This document shows, piece after piece, positions 21,564-35,200 of a stretch of 64,000 nt of DNA. Each line of letters begins with the position of its first letter. Position 1 is the stretch's first letter. The position numbers were made by a program, and so were the translations under genes. The DNA comes from Channa striata. Lineage: Eukaryota > Chordata > Actinopteri > Anabantiformes > Channidae. The stretch is from assembly GCA_033026295.1 (NCBI GenBank), contig CM065170.1, positions 7,697,540 to 7,761,539 of the forward strand, given 5' to 3'. The notes below the pieces were generated by a model. The model was not told where the DNA came from. It made no database searches and saw only the letters and a program-made list of their open reading frames with translations.

Positions 21564-22154
21564 ATGGCAGACATACGCAAGAAACTCGTCGTTGTGGGGG
21601 ACGGCGCATGTGGGAAAACATGTCTGCTGATTGTCTTCAGCAAAGACGACTTTCCCGAAGTCTACGTCCCGACTGTTTTCGAGACCTATGTGGCGGACAT
21701 AGAGGTGGACAACAGGCAAGTCCAGCTGGCTTTGTGGGACACGGCTGGACAGGAAGACTACGACCGGCTGCGCCCCCTCTCGTATCCGGACACCGATGTG
21801 ATCTTGATGTGCTTCTCCGTGGACAGCCCGGACTCACTGGAAAACATCCCCGAAAAGTGGGTCCCCGAAGTCAAACACTTTTGCCCGAATGTGCCCATCA
21901 TACTGGTGGCCAACAAGAAGGACCTGCGCAACGACGAAAGCGTCAGGAAAGAGCTGTCCCGAGTGAAGCTGGAGCCAGTGAAGACGGAGGACGGCCGGGC
22001 CATGGCGGCGCGCATTGGCGCTTTTGACTATTTGGAGTGTTCTGCCAAAACTAAGGAGGGGATCTGGGAAGTGTTCGAGACTGCAACACGGGCGGCCCTG
22101 CAGAAACCCGCTACACCTCCAGTTTGCTGTTGGAAGTGCTGCGTCCTGATGTGA
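21564..22154 (+). CDS. rhob: Rho family GTPase RhoB
   Basis: Small GTPase of endosomes and plasma membrane controlling actin and vesicle traffic, and a fast-induced stress gene. It is intronless as in other vertebrates, and 196 residues long like human RHOB. P-loop GDGACGKT (12-19), switch I around 30-41, switch [26 protein letters not shown] (117-120) and ECSAK are all intact. The C-terminus [10 protein letters not shown] keeps the palmitoylation cysteines at 189 and 192 and the prenylated cysteine at 193, with an extra cysteine at 188. Its CaaX box is CVLM, while human RHOB has CKVL. Residue 41 is Thr, where RhoA, RhoB and RhoC of mammals have Asn. The ATG at 21564 is chosen because it gives the family start MADIRKK. 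Intronless structure, length and position beside pum2 support rhob rather than rhoa. Confidence 0.92.
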   Translation: MADIRKKLVVVGDGACGKTCLLIVFSKDDFPEVYVPTVFETYVADIEVDNRQVQLALWDTAGQEDYDRLRPLSYPDTDVILMCFSVDSPDSLENIPEKWVPEVKHFCPNVPIILVANKKDLRNDESVRKELSRVKLEPVKTEDGRAMAARIGAFDYLECSAKTKEGIWEVFETATRAALQKPATPPVCCWKCCVLM

Positions 22155-22640
22155 ATCGACTCTGTCGAGCCATGACGCGCAGACGCTCCCACCGCTGCTG
22201 GGATGGGAAGTCTCTGGACTTGCCTGAACGTGTAAGGGCCGTGGCCAGTTGGGCTGCTCCCTCGTAATCAGACGACCTTGGCTGAACCAAAACCAATGAC
22301 TGTGAACGAACTTGACGATCATCTAATCGTGTGTGTGTGTGTGTGTGGGTGTGTGTGAGGGGGCACTGGTTACAGCGTGGTCTTTGTGGGTCATATGGTC
22401 CCGGTCTGACTCATGGAGGGGTAAAACTTCCTGTGCTATGGGCTGGGCCCTCCCAAAGGCCTGCTCTCGAGCCAAGGTTTCAGTTGCTCACTTTTTGTGT
22501 TTCAAAGTGTTTGCATATAGGCTAATGCCTTACTGCTGATGATTTACTTTGTAATAAGCAAAGCAGTAAAAATTGCACTTTTTATTTATGTCTGTTTTGT
22601 AATGTACAATGTCAGTACTACGTTTAATAAATTGCACTGC
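22155..22640 (+). other. rhob 3' UTR
   Basis: Runs from the stop codon to an AATAAA at 22626-22631. It contains a GT-rich run (22329-22357) and an AU-rich patch near 22580 (TTTTTATTTATG, with one AUUUA pentamer), consistent with the short-lived rhob mRNA known in mammals. Confidence 0.55.
22329..22357. repeat. (GT)n microsatellite
   Basis: GT dinucleotide run with one GG interruption within the rhob 3' UTR. Confidence 0.9.
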
Positions 22641-25126
22641 AAATAGACACTACGGTAATTACAGAATGTAGAATACGGAGAGTTTTATAAAGCACACAAA
22701 CAAGTGCAAAGATGCCCACGATTGTGTTCTACTAATGTTTTATGCAATTTTACTACAGGACTGGGTTTACAGTTAATGAATCAGTAGTTTCAGCTTCGTT
22801 CGTTGGAATGACATCCAAAAAGTTAGGTTTGGACTTCAATGGTAATACATGCCTAATTTAATAGTTAAAATGCAACAAGCCACTTTTCATCACAGGTCTA
22901 GACATTACATATAGGCCAGTCTTAAAAGGGCTTACCACATTGTTCAGTAAAGTTTTACAGTCACTAGGTGTTATGAGAAATATTTCTTTATAGGCTTCTA
23001 AGCATGCTTCTACTTGTTATGATTGGTCGGTCCTACATTGAGAAATTGGCTAAATAGGTGCATTTCAATTATTACTGCAATGTTAAACATTGTTACCCAT
23101 GAGTGCAGCCACCAAAAGAGGAACATGTTTTTTTAAGAGGTGTAACTTATTTCTTACACCTATTCATTTGAAGATCGTGTCACCATGTTCCTGTTGGCTG
23201 ATGTGTCTCATCTGTTGAAATCCCCGTTTGCCAATTTGAAATTACCTTTATGGTTACATTTACAGTGGGTAATATTTCCAAGAGAAGCTTGAACATGTGA
23301 GATGTTTTGGCATGTGTGTTTGGTTGTCAAGGAAACACATTTTCTTAAAAAGTGCCATGAATGAGTGGGCTATATCAGAGCTCTGTGAGCCCGTAGCACG
23401 GGATTAAGCCATCTGATGGCAATTAAAAAATTTCATGGAAATTGATCAAGTGTCATGTTATTACATGTAACTACAATCCTATAATAATGACACAGACTTA
23501 GATAAAAGGGTATCCCTTTGACTGTTAACACCAGACTAAATATAAAAATAAAACGCTGTAAGATGTGTTTATGGCAGTAAAGCAAATTATGACTGGTTGA
23601 GAACTAAGACGTTTTCCAAACTTAATGTTTGCTGTTGTGATTAATAATATTTCTGAACTGAATTTATCCAAAGCACCTTTAGCTTTGAAATTAGCAATAG
23701 TAATTCACACATTGAGCAAACTGTCCATTCTTGTTAAAAACAATTCAGCTTTAGTGCGATCTGTGTCCACACGGAAGTGTTGTGTAACTGACTTCGTGGC
23801 CCTGTTTGTTCGAAGGACAGCTGTGAACAGCAGCTACAGGGAATGTTGCTACACTGAAAATCCATCCTAAAACCCTAATGACTGTACCATGTGTGTTATT
23901 CTATTAATTATGATTGAAGAAGAAACATGCAATTTTCCTGTGGTTCAATAAGACACCGTAGTGAGACAGATAAACCAGAGTTTTAAAGAGTATTCTTTAC
24001 CGATCCAGAGTTACCATGGTGTAAAAGTCACATTCCTGCCTGTCTTCTGTTGCTGGGCTTTTTGCTGACTTCCACAACAGGAATGTGTTGTGCTGGACTG
24101 GTTAATTCTCCTACACTGACCCCTCTGATTTTCAGTGTTGTTAGTCTGTTCTCTAATCAGACTGTGTAGTTTTTGTATGTTTTTGACTGCAAGATTGGCG
24201 TCATATAGAAGACTGATAAAAATTATGCTCTTTCAATCTGTTTGTTTGAATTTCTCTTATCATGGTCAAACTTTTGTAATTACATCATGCTTTCTCGGTG
24301 TGAATGGTAGACCGCAAACAGCGGACATATTTCTTTGTCAGGAAAAGCTACGTGGAATGTAAGGGAACACATTGTACTGTTCTGGGAAAGTCAATTAAAA
24401 TCAGTGTGTGTCACAACCTCTGCTTTTCCACTCTTCTGACTCATTTTCTCAGGAAGGAAAAAACAACTGGATCAGTTGAAATTGTTTTCAACATGGCTAA
24501 AGTAAAATGACATTTATATTTATCAGCAACAACAATAACACCAACCTGGTGGTCTTAGTATAATAACATGTTTTTTGTACACGGTTTTTAATATTATGAA
24601 TTAATTAATGCTGAGTTAACAACCTGTCAGCACATGAAGGGTTTACAATCAGTTCTACCTTTACCAACAGTGAACTTTGACCCTTATTTTTTATGAATTA
24701 CTCTACATGCTTTGCCATAATTAGCTGTTGTTTAAAATAAGTTGTTTTTTTGTTGAAATGCTTTTACTTAGTTTAATTTTACTTAAGTAAAAAATTTAAA
24801 GTGGTACACATAGGGCAGATTCTTTTTTTAAATTTTTTTATTTGAGTGCAGTTTATGTATTTCCCCCACCTCTGCACACAGTGTATCACATGTTGCTATG
24901 TTTAGAGCTGTGAAGTTACAGTTTGTTCACAGCGACTACATCTGTTAATGTTGTGACTAGTCAGTTGGTACATTTTGTGAATTCCAACAAACCTCACATT
25001 ACAACAAACCTCACATTACATATAGACAAAATGCACGTAAGCAAGTCAGGACTTTTCTTATTTGCTAATTATCATACTGTAAGTAATAGAGCAGAACCTG
25101 CAGATTTAGTCTTTTGTATATATTTA
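22641..25126. other. rhob-apob spacer, no gene seen
   Basis: AT-rich, with only short ORFs lacking homology or plausible splice partners. A near-perfect direct repeat of about 17 bases (ACAAACCTCACATTAC twice) lies at about 24986-25020. Confidence 0.5.
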
Positions 25127-25960
<834 letters not shown>

Positions 25961-25971
25961 TAAAAACAGTT

Positions 25972-25977
25972 TTTATT
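25972..25977 (-). terminator. apob copy A polyadenylation signal
   Basis: AATAAA on the minus strand, about 235 bases beyond the stop codon of the final apob copy A exon. It is the best-placed signal for the end of a short 3' UTR. Confidence 0.55.
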
Positions 25978-26209
25978 GAATCCAACCATATATTAAATAC
26001 AAGACATAAGCACAATAGAGTCACAACTGAGAATCTGCTATGAAATAGTAAAAACAATTAATATAATGAAAAGCATATTTGAAACAGACAACACCTGTAA
26101 GCACACAGTTTTGTATTTGTTTAATAGAACATGTTCACTACTGTCTGGATGGTTACAAAATAGATGCAGTTGATACAGACACTGACATAGATTTGTTTTC
26201 TACGGTCAA

Positions 26210-29200
26210 TTAGTTGAATTTGGCAGCAAACGGTAAAGGAATGTCAACTTCCACCTGTCTCTCACTTACTCTCACAAACTGTTTAACATTTTTTCTTGTC
26301 TCCTTGAAGGTTTTAATGACGTTGTTGTGAAATGCATTAACACGTTTTACCAATGCATCAATCCAGGACTGGAAATCAGCTTGAAGCTGCTCGCTTGACA
26401 TGTCAGACAAAATATTCTGAAGTTTAGCTCTCACTGATTTTAGATACTCTAAAACAATCCTGCAAGTCTCCCGGGCTTGCTTGGTAACATCAGCAATGAC
26501 AGGGGAGTTGATGAAATCATTGTACACTTCAGTCACAAAGGTGGACAGCTTCTCTACATTCTGAGATTTTAGGGTTTGGAGAAATCTCTCACTTTGTTCA
26601 ATGGTAAACTGCATCAACGCTGATAAGGTCTTCATTATGTCTTCAACCTTTAGATCTCCTAGTTTCCTAACAGTGACTATCACTTGGTCCTGTAATTTCT
26701 TGAGAGCTACAAACAAATCATCAAGAATTTCTTTTCCGGTGACAATGTGGTTTGAGCCAGGAAGGCTAAATTCAGTGGCCTCAATATGTTCAAGGACAGT
26801 TTTAAACATGGAAGCAAAGTACTCTGGAATCTTTTGAATAGCCTCCTCAGATACATCAGCAACAAAAGCATTATATTTATGGTAGATCTCCACCCCAGAT
26901 AGCCTCTGTTCATACCCCGGGATCTGGAACTTTGTCTCTCTCAGGAATTTAACAACAGCAACAAAAACAATTTCCATTTTCTTTTTGTACTCTTTTAGAA
27001 TCAAAATAGTTTTATCTGTGGCAGCTATCATGACATTAGATTGACTTGCTGCTACTAAGTTCACAAAAGCCATGTCGAAAATCTCGCTAGCCTGTTCTCT
27101 AGCCTTTTCAACGCAAATCTGGAAGATTCTAGCTTGTCTGGAGATTTTGTCATATATCATACTAGCGGGATCAGATACCATTTCTATGACTGTGGGCACC
27201 TGTTTCTTCAGTCCCAGCATCACCTCATATGGCATCTCCATATTCCAGGTTGTCTGAATATTTAGCTTCTCAGAGTTTACCACAGACATCTTCAAACCCA
27301 AGATATCAACGTCTGTTGTTGGCTCAGACTGTGGAAAAAAGAAAACATGAAACAAAAATGTTACAAAAATATAAAACCCCCATTTGTTCTAAAATCCCAA
27401 TCATAGGTTATTTATTTTCTTACCGGATAACGACCATAGAGTCTTGCGTTCACTACTGCTGGTTGCTTAGTCTGCATCTGAACTGCAATAAATCCTGCAT
27501 GTGGAGTGGACATAGAGAGAACAAGACCTTCCTCTGGATTTCCAGTAATCTCCTGGTAGATTTCCATTGTCATGTCAGGTAGATTGACTTTTGCTGAATT
27601 GGTGATGGAGGTATCGACCTTTTCATAACCTAATGCAAAGGTGCTGTCATGGTTTCCCTCTACCAGTAAATGTTTTAAAGACAGGACAGAGGCCATTTTA
27701 AATCCGTCGGCTGTGTTCACATTAGTGTTGCCCCGAATCTTTCCATTCAGAATCTCAAATTCAGAGGATGAGGAAGCATCAAGTTTCATCGCAATGCCAT
27801 CCTGGTTGAGGAGGCTGGCATTAGTTTTGAGTGTGATCATTGCAGTTTTCATGGAGAACTCATAAGTCAGATCACCCATCAGTGGGATCTTGATGCTCTG
27901 AACGTTTGGTAGAGTGATTTTTGGGAGAGTTAGCGTGTTAAGAGCAGATGGAACATGCATAGTAGGCACTGTGATGAGATTGACGTCAGGAATGGGAATG
28001 GTGAATGTAGACATCTCAACATCCATGAATGGAACTTTATAGGAAGGTACTGTAATGGTTTTGGGCAACTCAATGCTGTATTTATCATATTCTGCTTTTG
28101 CTTTGCTGTAAGATGTGGCGAGGATGGAAGCAGCCTTATCTTTGCCGATGAGCATTTTCTTATGCAGAGTCTTGAAGTTAGTATTAATAGCATTGACGAC
28201 TGGCTCCACGTTGATGTCAATGTTTATCACCTCAGGGTTTTTCATGTATTTTAGCTTGGAGTTAGGTCAAATGTCTGCTGAGTTGTGATTAGGAGGTAGC
28301 TCAGGCCAGTATCTTCCCACAGAGAGAAGGCTTCCACTCTTGGTGTCATCATATGAACAAATGGCACAGTTATTTCAGGAATGGTGATTGGTTGCTTCAG
28401 GACATCAAGATTTGCTTCTCCATTAATCTGGGAAAATATGTTAATTTCTCCATTGCCATTATCCATGCTAAAGTAATGTGAGTATTTGTACTGGTTGAAT
28501 CTAGCCAGGCCTGTCCAACTGTACTGCTGAACTCTGGAGTTAAGAGTGAGAGCGATGTCATTCTGAAGATCTATCTTTGCAAACAGCTTGAATGGAAGAG
28601 CAACCTTGGCATTTCCTTTGTTTTTGGTGTCGAATATAAACTCACTGGGTGAGACCAAAGCAAGGACAGAGCTTGAGTGAATTCCCTCAACCAGTCCAAC
28701 CAGCTCTGCAGTGTGAGAGGCAGTTAAATCAAATTGCATGTCTTCAACTTTAGCCTGGAGCTTGACTACTGCCTTGCTGGCCTTCATGAAAGGTGTATCT
28801 GTCTCAACTGTTGCATCAATAATTATGTGCCGGAAGATGCACAATTCAGCAACCACACGTTGATTCATTTTGAACTGGCTGCTACCAGTTTCTCCAGTCA
28901 AAGTTATTTTAGCTGTGTGAAGATCCATGACCAGTTCCATGGAACTCTTGTGGGTTGCCTGATCTGAGATATCCTGAATTGCATATTTTTCATTGGCCAT
29001 ATTGTTAAAGGTCAGCTGGGCAGTGCCATCCTCAAGCGAGAAAACTGTGTTTTGTTCCACTGATGTTTCACTAAAGATGTTGTAGGACGGCAAGTTGAGG
29101 GTATGTTTAAAGCCAGTCTCTACACTGGCAGAAATGCCATTCTCTGAGGCAAAAAATGCTTTGTTTGAAAGCTCTGCCAAATAAGGCTCAGTTGTGACCT

Positions 29201-32200
29201 TAGCTGTAGTATCAGCAGAAGCCTGAGCAGACAGACCATAGAATGTCATTGTTCCGTTGTGATCCAATGTAAAAAATAACTGTTCAAATTTAATGTTTTC
29301 AGAGATGGACAGTCGACTCATCTTGGGTGCAGCAAAATGTGCACTGGCATCCACATTATAGTTAAGGACCCTCAGAGTTGATGTTGCCTTTGAGTTGAGA
29401 TTCATTTTGAACTCTGGTGTGATTGATAAAGTTGTTGTGTTTGTCAGGTCAGCAGTGGTCCTGAGATTGTAAAAGGGTGAGGCAACTCTGAACTCGCTGT
29501 AGAGTTTTCCAAAGCAGGGGATCTTGCTCATATCTGCCACTTTCTCCTTCAGCTCCACAATGTATGAGTCATAATCAAAAGACTGGATTTTCTGGATCAT
29601 TCCCATGAAATACTCACTTATGTCTTCAACAAGTTGTTTGAAGTCAAAGGAATACAGTTCATTCATAAGCTCCTGAATAGGTTCTGTTGCTTTTTGGAGC
29701 AAAGTTTGGATGTCAATTGACTTGAAGGCAGCAAATGCAGACTGAATCTTTTCCCTCACCTGATACTGCTTCATGATTTCAATAACCTCATCCATGATGG
29801 CTCCAATGATCTCTTCAATCTCATAGCTGGAGAGGAGCTCTTCTATTTTGGCATACATTTCACTGACCTTGTATGGAATGTTATGTTTCATGATCCAGGC
29901 TAGGACTGTCTCCTTGACAGAGTTCAGCACATTCATGATTTTGTCAGTTGGGAACTTGGCTGTCAGGTTTTTCAATGTAGTTTCCGCTGAGCTAATAAAC
30001 TCTCTCAAGTATTGCAGAAAAAGGTTGAAGTCAAAGTTCTCAATGACCTTTTTCAGTTCTGACACTTTGTTCTGAAATGTAGCACTGATCTCATATTTAT
30101 TGTTCATGTCTGAAAGCAGCTCAATGCTGTAGTCCATCAGCTCTGTCATGGTGGTCTTTACATGTTCAATGACTGCAGGCAGATGTTCAGAGAATGGGAT
30201 CTGTATAGCGTGACTATCGCTGCTCTTGTCGTATTTCACGAATCCAGATATGGTGTAATCTTCTATTTTATCACTGAAGAGAGAAGTGGAGACTGCTCCT
30301 GCCATCTCAACTCCCAGTCTCTCTGCATTGTTGTAGGTACTCATTTTTTGAACAAAAGTGTGCTCATTTACTTTGGATTTCATCTGCAGTGTTACACTTT
30401 GTTCTTGTAGGTTCAGTATGCTGTTAAACTTGTTCTCCATATTGGTCTTAATAGTTTGTGTGTTTTCCAGTTCATGAGTGGTGGAGGCTCTGTACTCAAA
30501 TGAATGTGTGAACAGCAGGGGTTCAGCTTTCAAGAGGAATTTACTATATAGTTCACCACTCTGCTGTCCATAGAGATACACTCCCCCATCTGAGTTGAAA
30601 ATGGCATCGATGTTCAGAGTAAAAGGAGCAGCAATACTTTTGACTGTGCTGTCCAAGCGAAGAGATGGCGAGTTGAAGTTAACAACATTGTTGAACTTCA
30701 TGGTTAGACCAGCAACTTCCATATCAGTGGTATGTGTCATGTGAGATCCTAGGAGTTTGCCATTGGTATTGCACTTTGCAGATAAGACCATCTCAACAAT
30801 CTTGATTTCATAAGTGTGCTTGAGCTCTTCCTCTGAGAAGACCCCCATCATTGTTCCAGTCAGCTCCATGTTGTAGGGTTCTGCTTTAAACTGGGCATCA
30901 TTAACAAAGTTAATCTCCATGATCTTTAGGTTATTTTTCACAATCATTGAGGCAATAAAATTCTCAATATTAACTGTAATGTCATGCATGTATGAGTTCC
31001 TCCTGTCCAGAACATTGTCAGTCTTGGATTGGAGAGTAAAAGATCTTGGTGTAAGAGACAGTGAGTTGGCATTTTCAGTCCTCATCTCATTGAAAGATCC
31101 CACCACATTGTTGGAGAAGATCAAACCATCTTCATTTACTCTGAGGTTTATTCTGTTCCTAGTGTTGATGTCAAAGAGGTTGCCTTTAAAGATGCCATTG
31201 AGATAGACTTCTGAGATTGCAATCTTTCCCTCAACCCTGAGCTCGGCCTTGTTCTCCTTAATGCCTCCCTTGGTGGTGAGAGACATGGTGGCACCGGAGG
31301 TGTCAACTCCCCCATGGAAAACATTCTCAAAAGTCAGTGGACTGTGCTGAGCAGTTGTTGTACAGCTGGTGGTCAGGCCATCCATGTTCAGGGTTAGGGT
31401 TGCCTTGTGAGAGGCAAGGCTTGAAAAGATGTTTATAGAGGCATCAGTGTTGACCTCCAAACCAGTGGGGTTCACTGACCCAGTGACCAAAGAGTAGGCG
31501 CGATTTACTGTATCATCAGCTCGATTCTCTATCCTGAGACTGGCCTGTTCTGCAGAGGCAGAGAACACCGTCTGGCTACGAAGCATTCTCTCTTCAGCCT
31601 TGGTCATAAAATCAGACTGGATGGTGAGCTTGACATCTTTGTAGCTTAGGCTCATTTTGGTGGTGTGTTCAATAGGCTCACTGTTTATGCTGGTGCTGGT
31701 CTCAAGCAGAAGTTCTTCATTAGCATATGATGCTTGAAGATTGTTCCTGAGATTCAGGATTTCAGAGGTCACCTGCAATGTACTCTCTACTCTTGCTTCT
31801 TTCTTCAATGGCACCAAAGAGAAGGTGTGGAGGTAAGTGGTGCTAGCAGTCATGGGTCCAAGAGAAACACTTCCATCTGTTTTAATATCTCCAGACAGCA
31901 TGTTTAAGCCTAGGTTGTACTGGGTTGTAACAGTCAGAGAGGTGTCCAGACCCAGAGGGCTGAGAGCATAGATGTTGTACGTTCCGTTTGTTAGTATATT
32001 GTCTGTTACAGCCACGGTTTCCATGAGATTTAATCCTGTGTTCATAAGCATGTGTTTCACGGAGCTTTCAATGCTGAATTTGATAGTTTTCTCTGCTGTG
32101 TCACTGATTTTTGTAGCTCCTACAAAACAGACAAATCAACAACATATTAATTAGTATAAACAGATATGGTGTTTCTGTTATATTAAATAACAATTTTATA

Positions 32201-35200
32201 ATTTATAAATAATTTATTTTTTAAACATAATTTGTAGACTAAAAATAAAATTACCCTCAGATGAGAAGGACAGAAGTGTGATTGGGCTGTCAGCCATGAC
32301 ACTGAACTCGGCCAGGTAACTAGACGACTCTGCAGTGTTGTTGCCACCAGACACTGTTGCCTCCCAGTTATAATAGTTGCTTTTGACCTTGGCAGATACT
32401 TCCAACATGCCCATCAGAGGCAGGGTGAGATCATATTCAGAAGGGATGGTGAAAGTGGAGATGTAAATCTGCTGTGAAGCAAAGTCCATGCCAATTTGAG
32501 GCACGGTAAGCCGTGGGGTGGTGACCATTTCAGGTATCATTAGTTCTTCAGATGTTTTGCCTCCAAGAGGCAGAGGGATACTGATGGCCCAACGTTCCTG
32601 ATTGAACTGGTATCTGAATGTGCTTTCACTATGGAAATTGTGAAATCAAACATTTGTTGAAATAGATATTTAACAAGATTAAATGTTTATTTTATAAATT
32701 AATCAGTATAAAGTAATTTTCTTAAAATTCATATGAAAACTAATATAGATTCTTATTAAGTTCATAGAACATGTGTTACACTTACAGGTCCATAAATAGC
32801 TTTTCAGGCATGGAGGGCATTTCCACCTCTGCTATACTATTCCTCAAAGTCTCAACATAGGGAACATCAGTTGTGATCTTGTCCATCCAGATATTGCTGG
32901 CCTGATGGAAAAACATCACATTCTTATACTTTAGTCCAGAAAAACTAAAACCACAACAAGATCTTTGAAAATGGTTATTTTTTTCACCTCAGCTGCCTTT
33001 TTGAAGATATGACGGAGTTTCATGTCAGTCTTAACAACCTGGTGGTCCATGACATCCTCCACAAAGTTCCCGAGCCAGGCTTGGAGAGCTTCAGTGTAAG
33101 GCACCAACATCTTAGTTCCAGCATTGGCCTTGGATGTAATCTGAACCTCTGCCTGTTCTTCACCTGAGATATAAAGGCATTTAGAGAAATCATTTTATAT
33201 TTGAACTCTGTTAGATTGTAAAATTATTCATTGTTGAAGTTTAGTCTAGTTTGCTAGCAATTTTTTGAACAGCATACCATATTTGAATGTGATTGCCTGA
33301 GTGGCATTGGTCTCAAGGAGCTTGACTTCACTTTTGATCTCCATGGTGAGTCCATCAGCTTTGTTCATGGTGGCAGTAATCGCAGCATCAGTCTGGAGTG
33401 AGGGGACTAAGAGCTGAACTTGCAGCATGCTATTAGTCATGGCCTGAAGCCTGTAAGAAAAATAGTTTATAAAAAAGTGAAGGTTGACAAAAATCAGTTT
33501 TATAGCATACATTGGTATATAGACTATTGTTTCTATAGTTTCTTGCTTTAAGTAAGACCCATTGTTAACATAGTGGCCGGGTTTACTCACTTGGCACGAC
33601 CAATCAGAGAGAGCTGGACCACATTCTTGTTGGAGATTTCAAAGGTAATGGATTTGCCTCTAGCATTGTTGTCAGTCATGCCAACCTTGACACCAGCCTC
33701 AACATCAAAGTCAGGTATCTGGATTTGGGTGGTGAAGACATTCCTGTTCCTGTTGTATTTCATGGTTGCCGAGGCCTCAGTGGACTGGGCCCCTAAAGTC
33801 AGAGTTAGAAAAACAATAACTTCCTGTATACTTTACTAAATGAAGAACTGTCCTAAAGGAAACAAAAGATTTATTATTTTACTAAATATGATGACCATAC
33901 CTTCAGCTTTAAGGGTCAACTTCAAAGAATCAACCTTTTGGCGGCCATCTTTTCCTTCACTCAGAAGCTTATAGGCGATGGTGGCTGTGTACTCAGAGAC
34001 CTCTTCAGTTGGCTCAATGTCCAAAGCAAACCTGGCAAAATTATGAAAGGAATTAGTGTTTATATATAAAGTTTTTTTGATGTTTTATTGTGTATCCTAA
34101 ACTATAAGAACAATTCTTATACAGGATCAAAGCAGGACTGAACAGAGATTTTTTTGTTAAGATTTCAAACACCACATACAAGGTCTTTTTCTTTTTAGCA
34201 TAGTTGCCGTGCCATGATATCATACTTGAGTGTGGTGCTGTTTTTTCCATTCAGACCTTTATTGAAGACATTTTTAACAAATTTTTGAACAATTTTTAGC
34301 TAACTTAATGATAATTATTCATATCGGTGATATTAAAATGCAAAAATAAGGATTATTCAAAGATGAACTTACGCAGTCTCGCCATTCAAGGGGAAGTAAG
34401 GAACAGCAGCCTTGTCACCAATATCAGCTCTAAGTACTTTGGTGCAGTATTTGACTCCAGTGAAGAGAGGCCTGCAGTTTGTTCCAGCTTCTGTGTGTGG
34501 GATCAATGTAGCCTGGCCAGCACCCACAATCAGGACTTTATTGCTATTTCAAATAAAGAATCAAAATTAGATTAGATTAAATACGAATTGGGATTTGCAT
34601 TTGTCAAAAAGAAATGAAACATCCTTCAAGGGTATAAGAAAATAAGGTTTGTAGTGACTGACAAACGCCCCAAAAAAACCAATTTAACAATTACCTAACA
34701 CTCAAGAGCTTTGTGGAGCTCTGTGGGGCAGGGATGGAAAGCTTGACTTGGTTCTGCTCCATGGTGATCTTTGCATTAAATTTGCTCTCATGGTAGATGT
34801 TGGTATGCATCTCAACAGTGGACACAACAAATTCAGGAAAATGGACTCCCATCTCAGTCACAAACTCAACTCCAACTGAGGGCATGAACAACAGCTCTTT
34901 CTGTAAGCAAAAATGGATTACAGGATATGAAATAGGTTGTCATCAGAAAATATAAAAGTACAGCTGCATCTCAAACCCAGAAAAAATTCACTCAACAACA
35001 GATTATTCAGATTTGTTGATTATTATTATCATACCATCCAACTTTTTTTGACCTAAAGCCTGAAGGAAACAAAAAACAGAATATTTACCATGTCTGGAGC
35101 AATGCTAATGCCTCCCTTCGCTCCAGGAGTAAAGGTACCAGAAAGGCCAAATTTAAGAGGCAAACCAGATGCCGTTGACAAGATGAATTTGTTGTCCATG

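Noticed and set aside
28240..28275. Programmed ribosomal frameshifting or CAA-to-UAA editing as the cause of the copy A break
   Set aside because: No slippery heptamer is visible and the stop arises from a frame change rather than an edited glutamine codon in an otherwise open frame.
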